64,000 nt of DNA from Marinobacter confluentis. Lineage in GTDB: Bacteria > Pseudomonadota > Gammaproteobacteria > Pseudomonadales > Oleiphilaceae. The notes below the pieces were generated by a model. It saw only the letters and a program-made list of their open reading frames with translations. It was not told the DNA's origin and ran no database searches. This document shows, one piece after another, positions 8,221 to 15,920 of this stretch. The DNA lies in the NCBI RefSeq assembly GCF_004785685.1, contig NZ_SRPF01000006.1:1-64000 (forward strand), written 5' to 3'. Made by a program: the position numbers and the translations under genes. Each line of letters begins with the position of its first letter. The stretch's first letter is position 1.

Positions 8221-9341
8221 GATCTGGCGCGCCCTGGCGGGTGGGCCGCGTCGACCGGATATTGGGCCCGGTGTTTCTGCCGGTACTGAACCGGGGCTAT
8301 GCCGGTCCAGCGCTTGAACGCGCGACTGAAGGCGCTGAGCTCGGAAAAGCCCAACAGAAAAGCGATTTCACCCAGCGCGTAGTGATCTGAGGCGACATAG
8401 CGCATGGCTTTATCTTTTCGCACCTCCTCTACCAGTTCATGAAACCCCAGGCCTTCCTTTTTTAAGCGGCGGTAAAGAGTCTGCCGGCTCATATGGCACT
8501 GCCGCGCCAGAGTGTCGGCGTCGATGCGTTCGGTAGACATCTGCTGGGAGATCAGCCGGCGAATTTTGCGGCCGAAGGTGCGTCGGCTTTGCAACCGCGC
8601 CATCAGCGAGTTCACCTGCTTCAGAACCGCGGAGTACACAAACGGATTACGGTGCGGGATGGGATGTTCAAGGTGGCGTCGATCAAAGGCGACACGGGTC
8701 TGCTCGCAGCCAAATCGCACGGTACCGCCAAACAGTTCCTGGTACTCCACCGCATAGTCCGGTTTCGAATGGGCGATATCCAGCCACTCCGCCTTGATGG
8801 CCGGATGAATGAAATGTCGGGTGCGGCACAGCATGGATGAAATGGTGCGGTCCATGTCCTGGCGGCAGTAGTGACCGGGGGAGTCTGCTTGCCAGGTCAG
8901 CACCGCCTGATCACCGGTCTGTTCAAAACTGAGCCGGACGGACTCGTTAATCAGCCGGTGCAGCCTGGCGTACTGGGTGACGGCTTCACCCAGGGTGTCG
9001 CAGTTGAAAAATACATGTCCGACCAGGCCCATCCGGTCAGGGTCGACCGTCTGGCCAACGTGCAGACCCACCGCCGGGTCGCCGGTGACCGATTCGGCAT
9101 ATTCCCAGAGGTGATAGTGCTGGTCGGCTGGGATTCGAAGGTCCGGGTCGGCCAGGGCGTCCTCGGGCTGCCCGGTGATCCGCTCCACCGCCCTGGGGTC
9201 CAGAACGCCCTGGCACCGGAGATAATGCACCAGAGCCAGCGTGCTGGACGCGGCAATCATGGGTGATGTGCTGGACTTATCCTGCTCGGCGCTCACGGTA
9301 ACCTTTGCGGTAGATGAAGAAGATGTCATTCCGGGTGTCAC
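8217..9341 (-). CDS. AraC-family transcriptional regulator with OruR/ArgR-like N-terminal domain
   Basis: 374 aa from a GTG start; an ATG four codons later (9329) is an equally possible start. Residues 30-230 match the arabinose-binding-like domain of the OruR/MmsR/GadX group (LRIPADQHYHLWEYAESVTGDPAVGLHVG). Residues 265-355 hold the double helix-turn-helix, with CHMSRQTLYRRLKKEGLGF in the first and an IAFLLGFSELSAFSRAFKRWTG second repeat typical of AraC. It overlaps the cls start by four bases, suggesting the regulator and cardiolipin synthase are co-expressed, although regulators of this group usually control catabolic operons. Effector unknown. Confidence 0.88.
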   Translation of the reverse strand: MTPGMTSSSSTAKVTVSAEQDKSSTSPMIAASSTLALVHYLRCQGVLDPRAVERITGQPEDALADPDLRIPADQHYHLWEYAESVTGDPAVGLHVGQTVDPDRMGLVGHVFFNCDTLGEAVTQYARLHRLINESVRLSFEQTGDQAVLTWQADSPGHYCRQDMDRTISSMLCRTRHFIHPAIKAEWLDIAHSKPDYAVEYQELFGGTVRFGCEQTRVAFDRRHLEHPIPHRNPFVYSAVLKQVNSLMARLQSRRTFGRKIRRLISQQMSTERIDADTLARQCHMSRQTLYRRLKKEGLGFHELVEEVRKDKAMRYVASDHYALGEIAFLLGFSELSAFSRAFKRWTGIAPVQYRQKHRAQYPVDAAHPPGRARS

Positions 9342-9449
9342 AAACTGTCAAGGGAATGGGACAGCCTGTCAATCACCCCGATGTTTTCTAACGATAGCAT
9401 TGTAGTCATTGAAGGGAGCAATCGGGTTTCGTTCATCAGGAGGTGTATT

Positions 9450-9542
9450 ATGGAACTTGAAATTTTTGTACCGCGTAACGAGCAGGAGCGGTCCAATATT
9501 GTCGCTCTGGCAGAGTACCTGAACAGCATCTATTATTGCTGA
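9450..9542 (+). CDS. Candidate 30-aa small protein
   Basis: An ORF of 30 codons opens at an ATG preceded by a near-perfect Shine-Dalgarno sequence (AGGAGG, about 7 bases upstream) and ends in TGA. The peptide begins MELEIFVPRNEQERSN and ends in NSIYYC, amphipathic with no signal or membrane segment. A strong intrinsic terminator starts 26 bases after the stop. It is transcribed divergently from the AraC-type gene. The ribosome-binding site, correct spacing and own terminator argue that it is translated. It might instead be a leader peptide for the following esterase gene, but it lacks a run of regulatory codons. I do not recognise a family. Confidence 0.5.
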   Translation: MELEIFVPRNEQERSNIVALAEYLNSIYYC

Positions 9543-9567
9543 TCATCCTTTTACCTGACATTTTATC

Positions 9568-9590
9568 AGCCGGGTTCGCCCGGCTTTTTT
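9568..9590 (+). terminator. Intrinsic terminator after the 30-aa ORF
   Basis: A perfect 7-bp GC-rich stem (agccggg / cccggct) closed by a TTCG tetraloop and followed by six T residues. It separates the small ORF from the esterase gene that starts at 9641. Confidence 0.9.
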
Positions 9591-9640
9591 GTGCCCGGCT
9601 GTCTGATGTCTGACGGTTTCCTCTGCTGGAGAATGTGTTC

Positions 9641-10432
9641 ATGAGTGTCCAACTTCATCACCGGATCAGCGGCGAAGGCGAGCCGTTGATTCTATTGCAT
9701 GGGCTGTTTGGCTCCCTGGATAACCTGGGCGTGATTGCCCGGGGGCTTCAGGATAACTGGCAGATCCATGCCCTGGACCAGCGCAATCACGGCAAGTCCC
9801 CCCATGCCAGTACCATGAGCTACCCTGAAATGGCCGATGATGTGCTGGCCTACATGGATGCCCAGGGAATCGGGAAAGCCTGGGTGCTTGGCCATTCCAT
9901 GGGTGGCAAGGTGGCCATGCAGTTGGCCCTCAAGGCGCCGGATCGTATTGCCGGTATCATCGTGGCGGATATCTCACCGGTAACCTACCAGCCCCGTCAT
10001 GATCAGGTTCTCGAAGGCCTGAAAGCCGTTGATGTCGGTGCGCTCAGGTCCCGTCAGGATGCTGACGCGGCGTTGTCGCCGTTTGTCGAAGAAGCCGGTG
10101 TCCGGCAGTTCCTGCTGAAAAACCTGGTGCCGGTCCCCGCCGACGAGAAGGACGATTCCGGTGCCCGTTATCGCTGGCGGCTAAACCTGCCGGTCATCGA
10201 TGCAAGCTACGCCGACCTGTCCGCCGCCCCTGAGGGTGAGGGGCCCTATGAGGGTCCTGTACTGTTTATCAAAGGCGCTGATTCGGCGTACATTCAAACC
10301 AAACATCGAGACACAATTTCCGGGCTTTTCCCCAGGGCGGACCTTCGAATCATCGAAGGCACAGGCCACTGGCTGCACGCCGAAAAGCCGGACACCTTTG
10401 TCGCGCTGTGCCGGCGCTTCCTTCAACAGTGA
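9641..10432 (+). CDS. Alpha/beta-hydrolase, YbfF-like esterase
   Basis: 263 aa. An alpha/beta-hydrolase fold with the N-terminal HGLFGSLDNL oxyanion loop, the nucleophile elbow GHSMGGKVAMQLAL (Ser at about residue 88), a central Asp in the IKGADSAYI region and the catalytic His in GTGHWLHAEKP. This matches the YbfF group of short-chain acyl-ester or acyl-CoA esterases. The ATG at 9641 has GGAGA at suitable distance; a GTG two codons earlier is less likely. It stands alone, with about 100 bases to the next gene. Substrate unknown. Confidence 0.87.
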   Translation: MSVQLHHRISGEGEPLILLHGLFGSLDNLGVIARGLQDNWQIHALDQRNHGKSPHASTMSYPEMADDVLAYMDAQGIGKAWVLGHSMGGKVAMQLALKAPDRIAGIIVADISPVTYQPRHDQVLEGLKAVDVGALRSRQDADAALSPFVEEAGVRQFLLKNLVPVPADEKDDSGARYRWRLNLPVIDASYADLSAAPEGEGPYEGPVLFIKGADSAYIQTKHRDTISGLFPRADLRIIEGTGHWLHAEKPDTFVALCRRFLQQ

Positions 10433-10529
10433 ATCCAGGGTGCCAACGGCTGGTGGACCTTCGGCTGGTAGACAGGCACCCGGTGTCTGATATGGTTAGG
10501 GCACTCAGGGAACAGGACAGGCAGGCATC

Positions 10530-11621
10530 ATGAAGTGGTTTTTGGGCATATTGTTAGTGGTATTCGTGGTTGTCGGCGGTTTTCTGCTGGCCGAATCCCC
10601 CATTGACAGTGCCGCCTGGAAAGCACCGGAGCCCGAACCCATGACCGGTGAACTGAGCCCCAACGAGCGCCTGGAATCGGCCAAACTGCTGGCAGAGGGC
10701 CAGGTTTATGGCCCTGAAGATACCACCATTGACGGCAATGGCCTGTTGTACACTGGCACCCAGGACGGCTGGATTGTGCGGGTATGGCCTGACGGCCGGG
10801 TGGAAAACTGGCTGCAGACCGACGGTCGCCCCCTGGGGATGGTGTTTGACCGTAACGGCAACCTGATTGTCGCCGATGCCTGGAAGGGCCTGCTTTCGAT
10901 CGCGCCTGACAAAACCGTGAGCGTTCTGACCCGTGAAGCAGAAGGACTGCCGTTCCGCTTTACTGATGATGTGGACATTGCCCCTGACGGCCGGATCTAC
11001 TTCACCGATGCCAGCTCCCGCTTCAACCAGCCGGAGTACATGCTGGATCTGATGGAAATGCGCCCCCACGGCCGTTTGCTGCGTTACGACCCCGCTACGG
11101 GCAAAACCGAGGTACTGCTGCGGAATCTGTATTTCGCCAACGGTGTAGCGGTATCCCCTGACGGTGAATACCTGTTGATGAACGAAACCTGGAAATACCG
11201 GATTCTGAAATACTGGATCGGTGGCCGTGAGCCGGGCGCCGTTGAGGTCTTCGCCGATAACCTGCCAGGGTTTCCGGATAACCTGGCGGTGGACGCTGAG
11301 GGCCGCTACTGGGTCGCGTTCCCCACCCGGCGCAACGCCCAGATTGATTCATTGCACACCCGGCCATGGCTGAAAGACCTGCTGGCAAAGCTGCCGGATG
11401 CGCTCAAGCCGACGCCTGAAATCTACGGGCTGGCGGTCGCGTTCAACGATCAGGGGCAGGTACTGGCCAGCCTGCACGACACCGACGGCCAGCACCTGCA
11501 GGAGATCACGTCGGTGAACCCCCACGACGGGGTTCTGTATTTTGGGTCACTGCACAACAACCGGATTGGCCGCATGCCCATTGAGGCCGTTCCGGGACTG
11601 AAGGAGGCAGCGAATGAGTGA
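10530..11621 (+). CDS. SMP-30/strictosidine-synthase-like beta-propeller protein, membrane-anchored
   Basis: 363 aa. Residues 2-21 form a hydrophobic N-terminal anchor (FLGILLVVFVVVGGFLLA). The remainder is a six-bladed propeller of the SMP-30/gluconolactonase/strictosidine-synthase family: PEDTTIDGNGLLYTGTQDG, DDVDIAPDGRIYFTDASSRF and FANGVAVSPDGEYLLMNET correspond to the conserved metal-site strands of APMAP- and arylesterase-like members. It is likely a periplasmic lactone or ester hydrolase. Its stop overlaps the start of the thioesterase gene by eight bases, so they form an operon, perhaps handling related acyl or lactone compounds. Exact substrate cannot be read from sequence. Confidence 0.85.
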   Translation: MKWFLGILLVVFVVVGGFLLAESPIDSAAWKAPEPEPMTGELSPNERLESAKLLAEGQVYGPEDTTIDGNGLLYTGTQDGWIVRVWPDGRVENWLQTDGRPLGMVFDRNGNLIVADAWKGLLSIAPDKTVSVLTREAEGLPFRFTDDVDIAPDGRIYFTDASSRFNQPEYMLDLMEMRPHGRLLRYDPATGKTEVLLRNLYFANGVAVSPDGEYLLMNETWKYRILKYWIGGREPGAVEVFADNLPGFPDNLAVDAEGRYWVAFPTRRNAQIDSLHTRPWLKDLLAKLPDALKPTPEIYGLAVAFNDQGQVLASLHDTDGQHLQEITSVNPHDGVLYFGSLHNNRIGRMPIEAVPGLKEAANE

Positions 11622-12093
11622 TACGCCAGCGCTGAACTGGGACCTGCCATCACCCTTTACCCAGCAGATTACCGTATCCCCGGACGATACCGACCGTCTG
11701 GGCCATGCCAACAATGTGGTGTATCTGCGTTGGCTGGAAGACGTGAGCTGGGCGCATATCGAAAGCCTGGGCATGACCTGGGCGCTGCATGAGGAAACCG
11801 GCAAGGCCATGGCCATTACCCGCACCGAGATTGATTATCTGGCCTCCGCCAATGCCGGTGACGAGCTTGAGCTGGGCACCTGGCTGACGGATTTTGATGG
11901 TCGTTTCCGGTCTGCCCGCCAGTTCCAGCTAATCCGAAAGTCAGATGGAAAAACCCTGGTGCGGGCGCTATCCACCCACGCCTGCGTCGACATGAAAAGC
12001 CAGCGGCCCTCCCGTATGCCACCGGAATTCAAACGGATTCTGGGCAGCGTTCTGGTCACCGGTGGCCGCGGCCTTGATCAACCCACTTCCTGA
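11614..12093 (+). CDS. Acyl-CoA thioesterase, hot-dog fold (YbgC/FadM type)
   Basis: 159 aa. A single hot-dog domain with the DDTDRLGHANNVVYLRWLEDVSW motif; the Asp of the family's catalytic D-x-x-G-H-x-N region is present. Predicted to hydrolyse acyl-CoA or 4-hydroxybenzoyl-CoA-like thioesters in the cytoplasm. It starts inside the preceding gene behind an AAGGAGG ribosome-binding site, so it is translationally coupled to the SMP-30-like gene. The following oxidoreductase begins 20 bases later, giving a probable three-gene unit. Substrate chain length is not predictable. Confidence 0.88.
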   Translation: MSDTPALNWDLPSPFTQQITVSPDDTDRLGHANNVVYLRWLEDVSWAHIESLGMTWALHEETGKAMAITRTEIDYLASANAGDELELGTWLTDFDGRFRSARQFQLIRKSDGKTLVRALSTHACVDMKSQRPSRMPPEFKRILGSVLVTGGRGLDQPTS

Positions 12094-12113
12094 ACCAGTC
12101 AGCGGAGAACGCT

Positions 12114-13100
12114 ATGCAAAACACCACGAATGCGAGTTCTGAAGCAACCATGCGCCGGGTGGTTTATGGGCGGTTTGGCGAGGCGGAGGTTCTGAGCCTG
12201 GAGACGGCGGCCATTGGCGAGCCGGGCCCTGATGATGTGCTGGTGCACGTTGCCGGCGCGGGGCTGAACCCCATCGACTGGAAAACCCGCAAAGGGCTGG
12301 GTTTTGCCGCCCGCCAGATTGAAAACAATCTGCCCTGGACGCCGGGTTACGACATGGCGGGCGAGGTGGTTGCGGTGGGCAGGGATGTCACCACCCTGGC
12401 CCCGGGCGATCGGGTCATGGGCATGATCGGCTTTCCCGCTGGCGGCGGTGGTTATGCGGAATATGCCATTGCCCCGGCTGTTGACCTCGCCCTGGTGCCG
12501 GAGGAACTTGATCTGGTGTCTGCAGGGGCCCTGCCGCTGGCGGCGCTGACAGCCTGGCAGGCGCTGTTTGAAGTGGCCAAGCTGGAAGCGGGGCAGAAAG
12601 TGCTGATTCATGCCGGGGCCGGTGGTGTGGGCCATTTTGCGGTGCAGTTTGCGCTGGAGCGCGGGGCCCATGTGATTGCGACCGCGTCGGACGCTAACCG
12701 TGATTTTCTGGCGGCCTTGGGTGTTCACGAAGTGATTGATTATCACACCACCCGCGTTGAGGACGAATGCTACGGGCTGGATGTGGTGCTGGACCTGATT
12801 GGGGGTGAGGTTGGCAAGCGCTCCCTGCACACGCTGAGCAAGCAGGGCGTGCTGGTGACCATACCCACGGTGACCGCAGACGAGATTATTACCGAGGCCG
12901 AAGCCATGGGCCTGAGGGCCCACGGCATGACCGTGCGCCCGGATGTCTTTCATCTGGAGGAAATCGCTGAGCTGATCGAGGATGGCGATGTCAAAGTCCA
13001 CATCGACCGGGCCTTCCCGCTGGATCAGGTACAGCAGGCGCACCAGACCCTGGAGGGTGGTCATGTGCGCGGCAAACTGGTGCTCGACTGCCGCGCCTGA
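12114..13100 (+). CDS. MDR-superfamily NADPH:quinone oxidoreductase-like protein
   Basis: 328 aa. A medium-chain dehydrogenase/reductase with a GroES-like N-terminal half (GAGLNPIDWKTRKGLG, PGYDMAGEVVAVGRDV) and a Rossmann half with LIHAGAGGVGHFAVQFALERGAHVIATAS. The structural-zinc cysteines and catalytic zinc ligands of alcohol dehydrogenases are absent, so it belongs to the zinc-free quinone oxidoreductase group that reduces quinones or enones with NADPH. The start has GGAG about nine bases upstream; an internal ATG at codon 13 is possible. It is the last gene of the 10.5-13.1 kb run and is convergent with the antiporter gene. Confidence 0.88.
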   Translation: MQNTTNASSEATMRRVVYGRFGEAEVLSLETAAIGEPGPDDVLVHVAGAGLNPIDWKTRKGLGFAARQIENNLPWTPGYDMAGEVVAVGRDVTTLAPGDRVMGMIGFPAGGGGYAEYAIAPAVDLALVPEELDLVSAGALPLAALTAWQALFEVAKLEAGQKVLIHAGAGGVGHFAVQFALERGAHVIATASDANRDFLAALGVHEVIDYHTTRVEDECYGLDVVLDLIGGEVGKRSLHTLSKQGVLVTIPTVTADEIITEAEAMGLRAHGMTVRPDVFHLEEIAELIEDGDVKVHIDRAFPLDQVQQAHQTLEGGHVRGKLVLDCRA

Positions 13101-13124
13101 CCCGTTTCCCGGCCGGGCCCGGCT

Positions 13125-14972
13125 CTAGGCTTTCTCGGGCTCTGCCGGTGGTGTTTCCGGTTTTTCTTTCCGGTCCTTGCCCGGTTGGGGTGGCACCAGG
13201 CTGACCAGGGTCCAGTCTTTTTCCGGCTTAAGGCTTTCCAGATCTTTCACCGGTGAAATCCGGTCTCTGCTGTCCAGGACAAACAGCACACAGGCCTGCT
13301 GTTCGTACCTGGCCTTGAAATCCTCAAAGGTGAATTCGTCGCTCAACTGGGTGGTTTTAATGGTGTAGTGCTTGGCCGCCAGGCTTGCCAGTTTGGCGTA
13401 GCTGAGACCGTTGAACAGCCCACGGGTCATGTGAATCTTTTCTGCCGTGCGAAGCCGCGCGTTCTGGTCCTGTTCGGAATCAGACAGGGTGAACACGTTG
13501 GTGGTGCCGAACCAGTCCAGGAAGTGATAGGTCGCCAGCGAATTCATGTGTTTGTAGGGCGAAACCACAAGCAGGTTGCCGATGCCGGTCAGGTCCAGGT
13601 GAGTGGAAGCATGCTCGGACACCGGGTTCCCGAAGTACACCTGCAGGTTTTCCATTCGCGCCAGTTTGACGTTTTCGTAGTTGGTGTCTGTCAAAATGAC
13701 CGGCACCTCCAGTTTCTTCAGGGCCACGCCGATTTTACGGGCAATGGGGTTGGCCCCCAGAATCAGGAACCCGTAGGCGGCGGGCTCGGCCACTTTCAGA
13801 AGACGGGCCAGAGGTCTTGCAGTCAGGCTCTGGATGGTCACCGTCGCAATGATCAGCATGAAGATCAGTGGCACCAGTGCGGCCGCGCTTTCATAACCCT
13901 GCTTCTGAAGCTGGAACGCAAACAGGGCGGACACGGCGGCCGCCACAATGCCCCGAGGCGCCACCCAGCTCAGGAAGAGCTTGTCCCGCCAGTTCAGGGA
14001 AGTGCCGATGGCAGACAGGAAAATGCTCGCCGGCCTGGCCACCAGCATCAGCAGTGCCAGAACCGCCACCAGGCCCCAGCCCAGTTCAGCGATGGCGGCA
14101 AACTCCACCCGGGCGGCCAGAATGATAAACAGCGCGGAAATCAGCAGTACGCTTAACGATTCCTTGAATTCCAGAATGCTGTCGATCGGCACCTGTTTCA
14201 TGTTCGCCATCCAGATACCCATCACGGTAACCGTCAGAAGGCCTGACTCGTGGGCCATTTCATTGGACAGCGCATAGACTCCCAGCATGAACGTGAGGGT
14301 GCCCGCATTGTGAAGGTACTGGGGGATCAGGTGTTTGCGCAGGGCCAGGCCGTTAAGCCAGCCCGCCAGCGCGCCGATGACAAAGCCGACCGCCAGGGTT
14401 TTGGCGAAGATCCATAGGGAGTGGCCGAAAACGTTGCCCTGGCCCCAGGACACGATGGCCTCGAACACCAGAACCGCCAGCAAGGCGCCCACCGGGTCAA
14501 TGATGATGCCTTCCCAGCGGAGAATATTGGCGAGTTTGGATTTCGGGCGAACCGAGCGTAACAAAGGCGCTATGACTGTTGGCCCGGTGACAATGGAGAT
14601 GGCACCAAACAGCAGGGCCACTTCCCAGGACACATCCAGAATCCATCGGGCTGAGAGGGTGCCGATGATGCAGGTCACCACCGAGCCCACTGGAATCAGG
14701 TTGCGGACCATCTTGCCGTGACCGGCAATGTCACTGAAACGCAGAGTCAGGCTACCTTCAAACAGAATAATCGCCACTGATAGGGAAATCAGCGGGAACA
14801 GCAGGTCACCGAATACGGCCTCAGGGTCGAGCAGGCCAAACATGGGGCCGGCAGCGATGCCGCCTGCCAGCAGAAACAGAATGGCGGGCATCTTTACCCG
14901 CCAGGCCAGCCATTGGCAGAAGAGCGAAATAATACCAATGCAGGCAAGTAGAAAGACTGTACTGACGGTCAT
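13125..14972 (-). CDS. CPA1-type cation:proton antiporter with C-terminal TrkA-N domain
   Basis: 615 aa. About twelve transmembrane helices in residues 1-390 include the conserved antiporter helices (FEGSLTLRF; TGPTVIAPLL; WEGIIIDPVGALLAVLVFE, where the Glu and Asp are the expected ion-binding residues). Residues 400-520 form a Rossmann-like RCK/TrkA-N domain (GFLILGANPIARKIGVALKKL) that binds a nucleotide and gates transport. The tail is charged and ends in a proline-rich stretch. This arrangement is that of Na+ or K+/H+ exchangers used for pH and salt balance. Ion preference cannot be read. It follows tcdA on the same strand with 27 bases between. Confidence 0.9.
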   Translation of the reverse strand: MTVSTVFLLACIGIISLFCQWLAWRVKMPAILFLLAGGIAAGPMFGLLDPEAVFGDLLFPLISLSVAIILFEGSLTLRFSDIAGHGKMVRNLIPVGSVVTCIIGTLSARWILDVSWEVALLFGAISIVTGPTVIAPLLRSVRPKSKLANILRWEGIIIDPVGALLAVLVFEAIVSWGQGNVFGHSLWIFAKTLAVGFVIGALAGWLNGLALRKHLIPQYLHNAGTLTFMLGVYALSNEMAHESGLLTVTVMGIWMANMKQVPIDSILEFKESLSVLLISALFIILAARVEFAAIAELGWGLVAVLALLMLVARPASIFLSAIGTSLNWRDKLFLSWVAPRGIVAAAVSALFAFQLQKQGYESAAALVPLIFMLIIATVTIQSLTARPLARLLKVAEPAAYGFLILGANPIARKIGVALKKLEVPVILTDTNYENVKLARMENLQVYFGNPVSEHASTHLDLTGIGNLLVVSPYKHMNSLATYHFLDWFGTTNVFTLSDSEQDQNARLRTAEKIHMTRGLFNGLSYAKLASLAAKHYTIKTTQLSDEFTFEDFKARYEQQACVLFVLDSRDRISPVKDLESLKPEKDWTLVSLVPPQPGKDRKEKPETPPAEPEKA

Positions 14973-14999
14973 GATGCGGTCAGTTCCCTCTGGTCAGGA

Positions 15000-15797
15000 T
15001 CAGTGTGTGGTGGTGGCCTTACGGGCCAGACGGCCAAGAAGTCTTGCCGCGGCAAAAAAACCGAAGCTGGCGGTCACCGGGCTGGCCGCGCCGAAGCCGG
15101 TGGCACAGTCGAGCCGCACCGGGCCATCGGTCACCGGCTTTTGCAAACAGACTTCGCCATCCTCGGCAGGATACGTCAGCTGCTCCAGGGAGTACACGGC
15201 CTCAATGCCGAAGCGCCGCTTGGGGTTGCGGGAAAAACCGTACTCCCGTCGCAGAAGGTTACGCACCTTGGCCAGCAGCGGGTCCTGGGTGGTGCGGCTG
15301 AGGTCACCGACCTGGATCTGGGTCGGGTCCATCTGGCCACCGGCGCCACCGGCGCAGACCAGGGGAATTTTCTGGCGTTTGCAGTGGGCAATCAGCGCGG
15401 CCTTGGGTTTGACGCTGTCGATGGCATCGACAACGCCCGACAGCTCGCCGGTAATCAGTTCTGCCACATTTTTTGCGGTCACAAACCCGAAATGCACCCG
15501 GATATCGGCGTGCGGGTTAATCGCTCGCAGCCGCGCCGCCATGGCGTCTGTTTTGGTCTGGCCAAAATGGCCGTCAAGGGCGTGTAACTGACGGTTGGTG
15601 TTGGAGACGCAGACATCGTCCATATCAATTAGAGTAATGGTGCCAATGCCCGAGCGGGCCAGCGCTTCCGCGGCCCAGGAACCGACACCGCCCAGGCCGA
15701 CAATGGCAATGTGGGCTCCACGAAACGCTGCTAGCGCCGTGCGGCCATACAGGCGTTCAATGCCGCCAAAGCGGAACTGGTAGTCGTCTTGAGTCAC
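15000..15797 (-). CDS. tcdA: tRNA threonylcarbamoyladenosine dehydratase
   Basis: 265 aa from a GTG start, the usual length for TcdA (CsdL/YgdL). It uses ATP to cyclise N6-threonylcarbamoyladenosine at tRNA position 37 to ct6A. Its E1/ThiF-type nucleotide fold shows GLGGVGSWAAEALARSGIG near the N-terminus, followed by LIDMDDVCVSNTNRQ (adenylate and Mg2+ binding) and the conserved VDAIDSVKPK segment. A C-terminal hydrophobic region (PVTASFGFFAAARLLG) is family-typical. No neighbouring csdA/csdE is seen. The antiporter gene lies just downstream on the same strand. Confidence 0.92.
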   Translation of the reverse strand: MTQDDYQFRFGGIERLYGRTALAAFRGAHIAIVGLGGVGSWAAEALARSGIGTITLIDMDDVCVSNTNRQLHALDGHFGQTKTDAMAARLRAINPHADIRVHFGFVTAKNVAELITGELSGVVDAIDSVKPKAALIAHCKRQKIPLVCAGGAGGQMDPTQIQVGDLSRTTQDPLLAKVRNLLRREYGFSRNPKRRFGIEAVYSLEQLTYPAEDGEVCLQKPVTDGPVRLDCATGFGAASPVTASFGFFAAARLLGRLARKATTTH

Positions 15798-15863
15798 GGT
15801 GTGTCTCCGGTTTTTCGGGGGCCCGATTGTACCCCAGTCTTTCTTTCATCAGAAAACGCCTAT

Positions 15864-15891
15864 AAAAAAGGCCGCGCATTTGCGCGGCCTT
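15864..15891 (-). terminator. Terminator of the acyl-CoA dehydrogenase gene
   Basis: On the minus strand an 11-bp perfect stem (aaggccgcgca / tgcgcggcctt) is followed by a T-rich run. It lies just after the stop of the acyl-CoA dehydrogenase gene and before tcdA, so these are separate transcripts. Confidence 0.88.
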
Positions 15892-15920
15892 CAGATCTGA
15901 CCCAAACCCCTGGAGGGCTA

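Noticed and set aside
14728..15591. 287-codon plus-strand ORF across the antiporter/tcdA junction
   Set aside because: Antisense to two clear genes, basic and low-complexity in translation.
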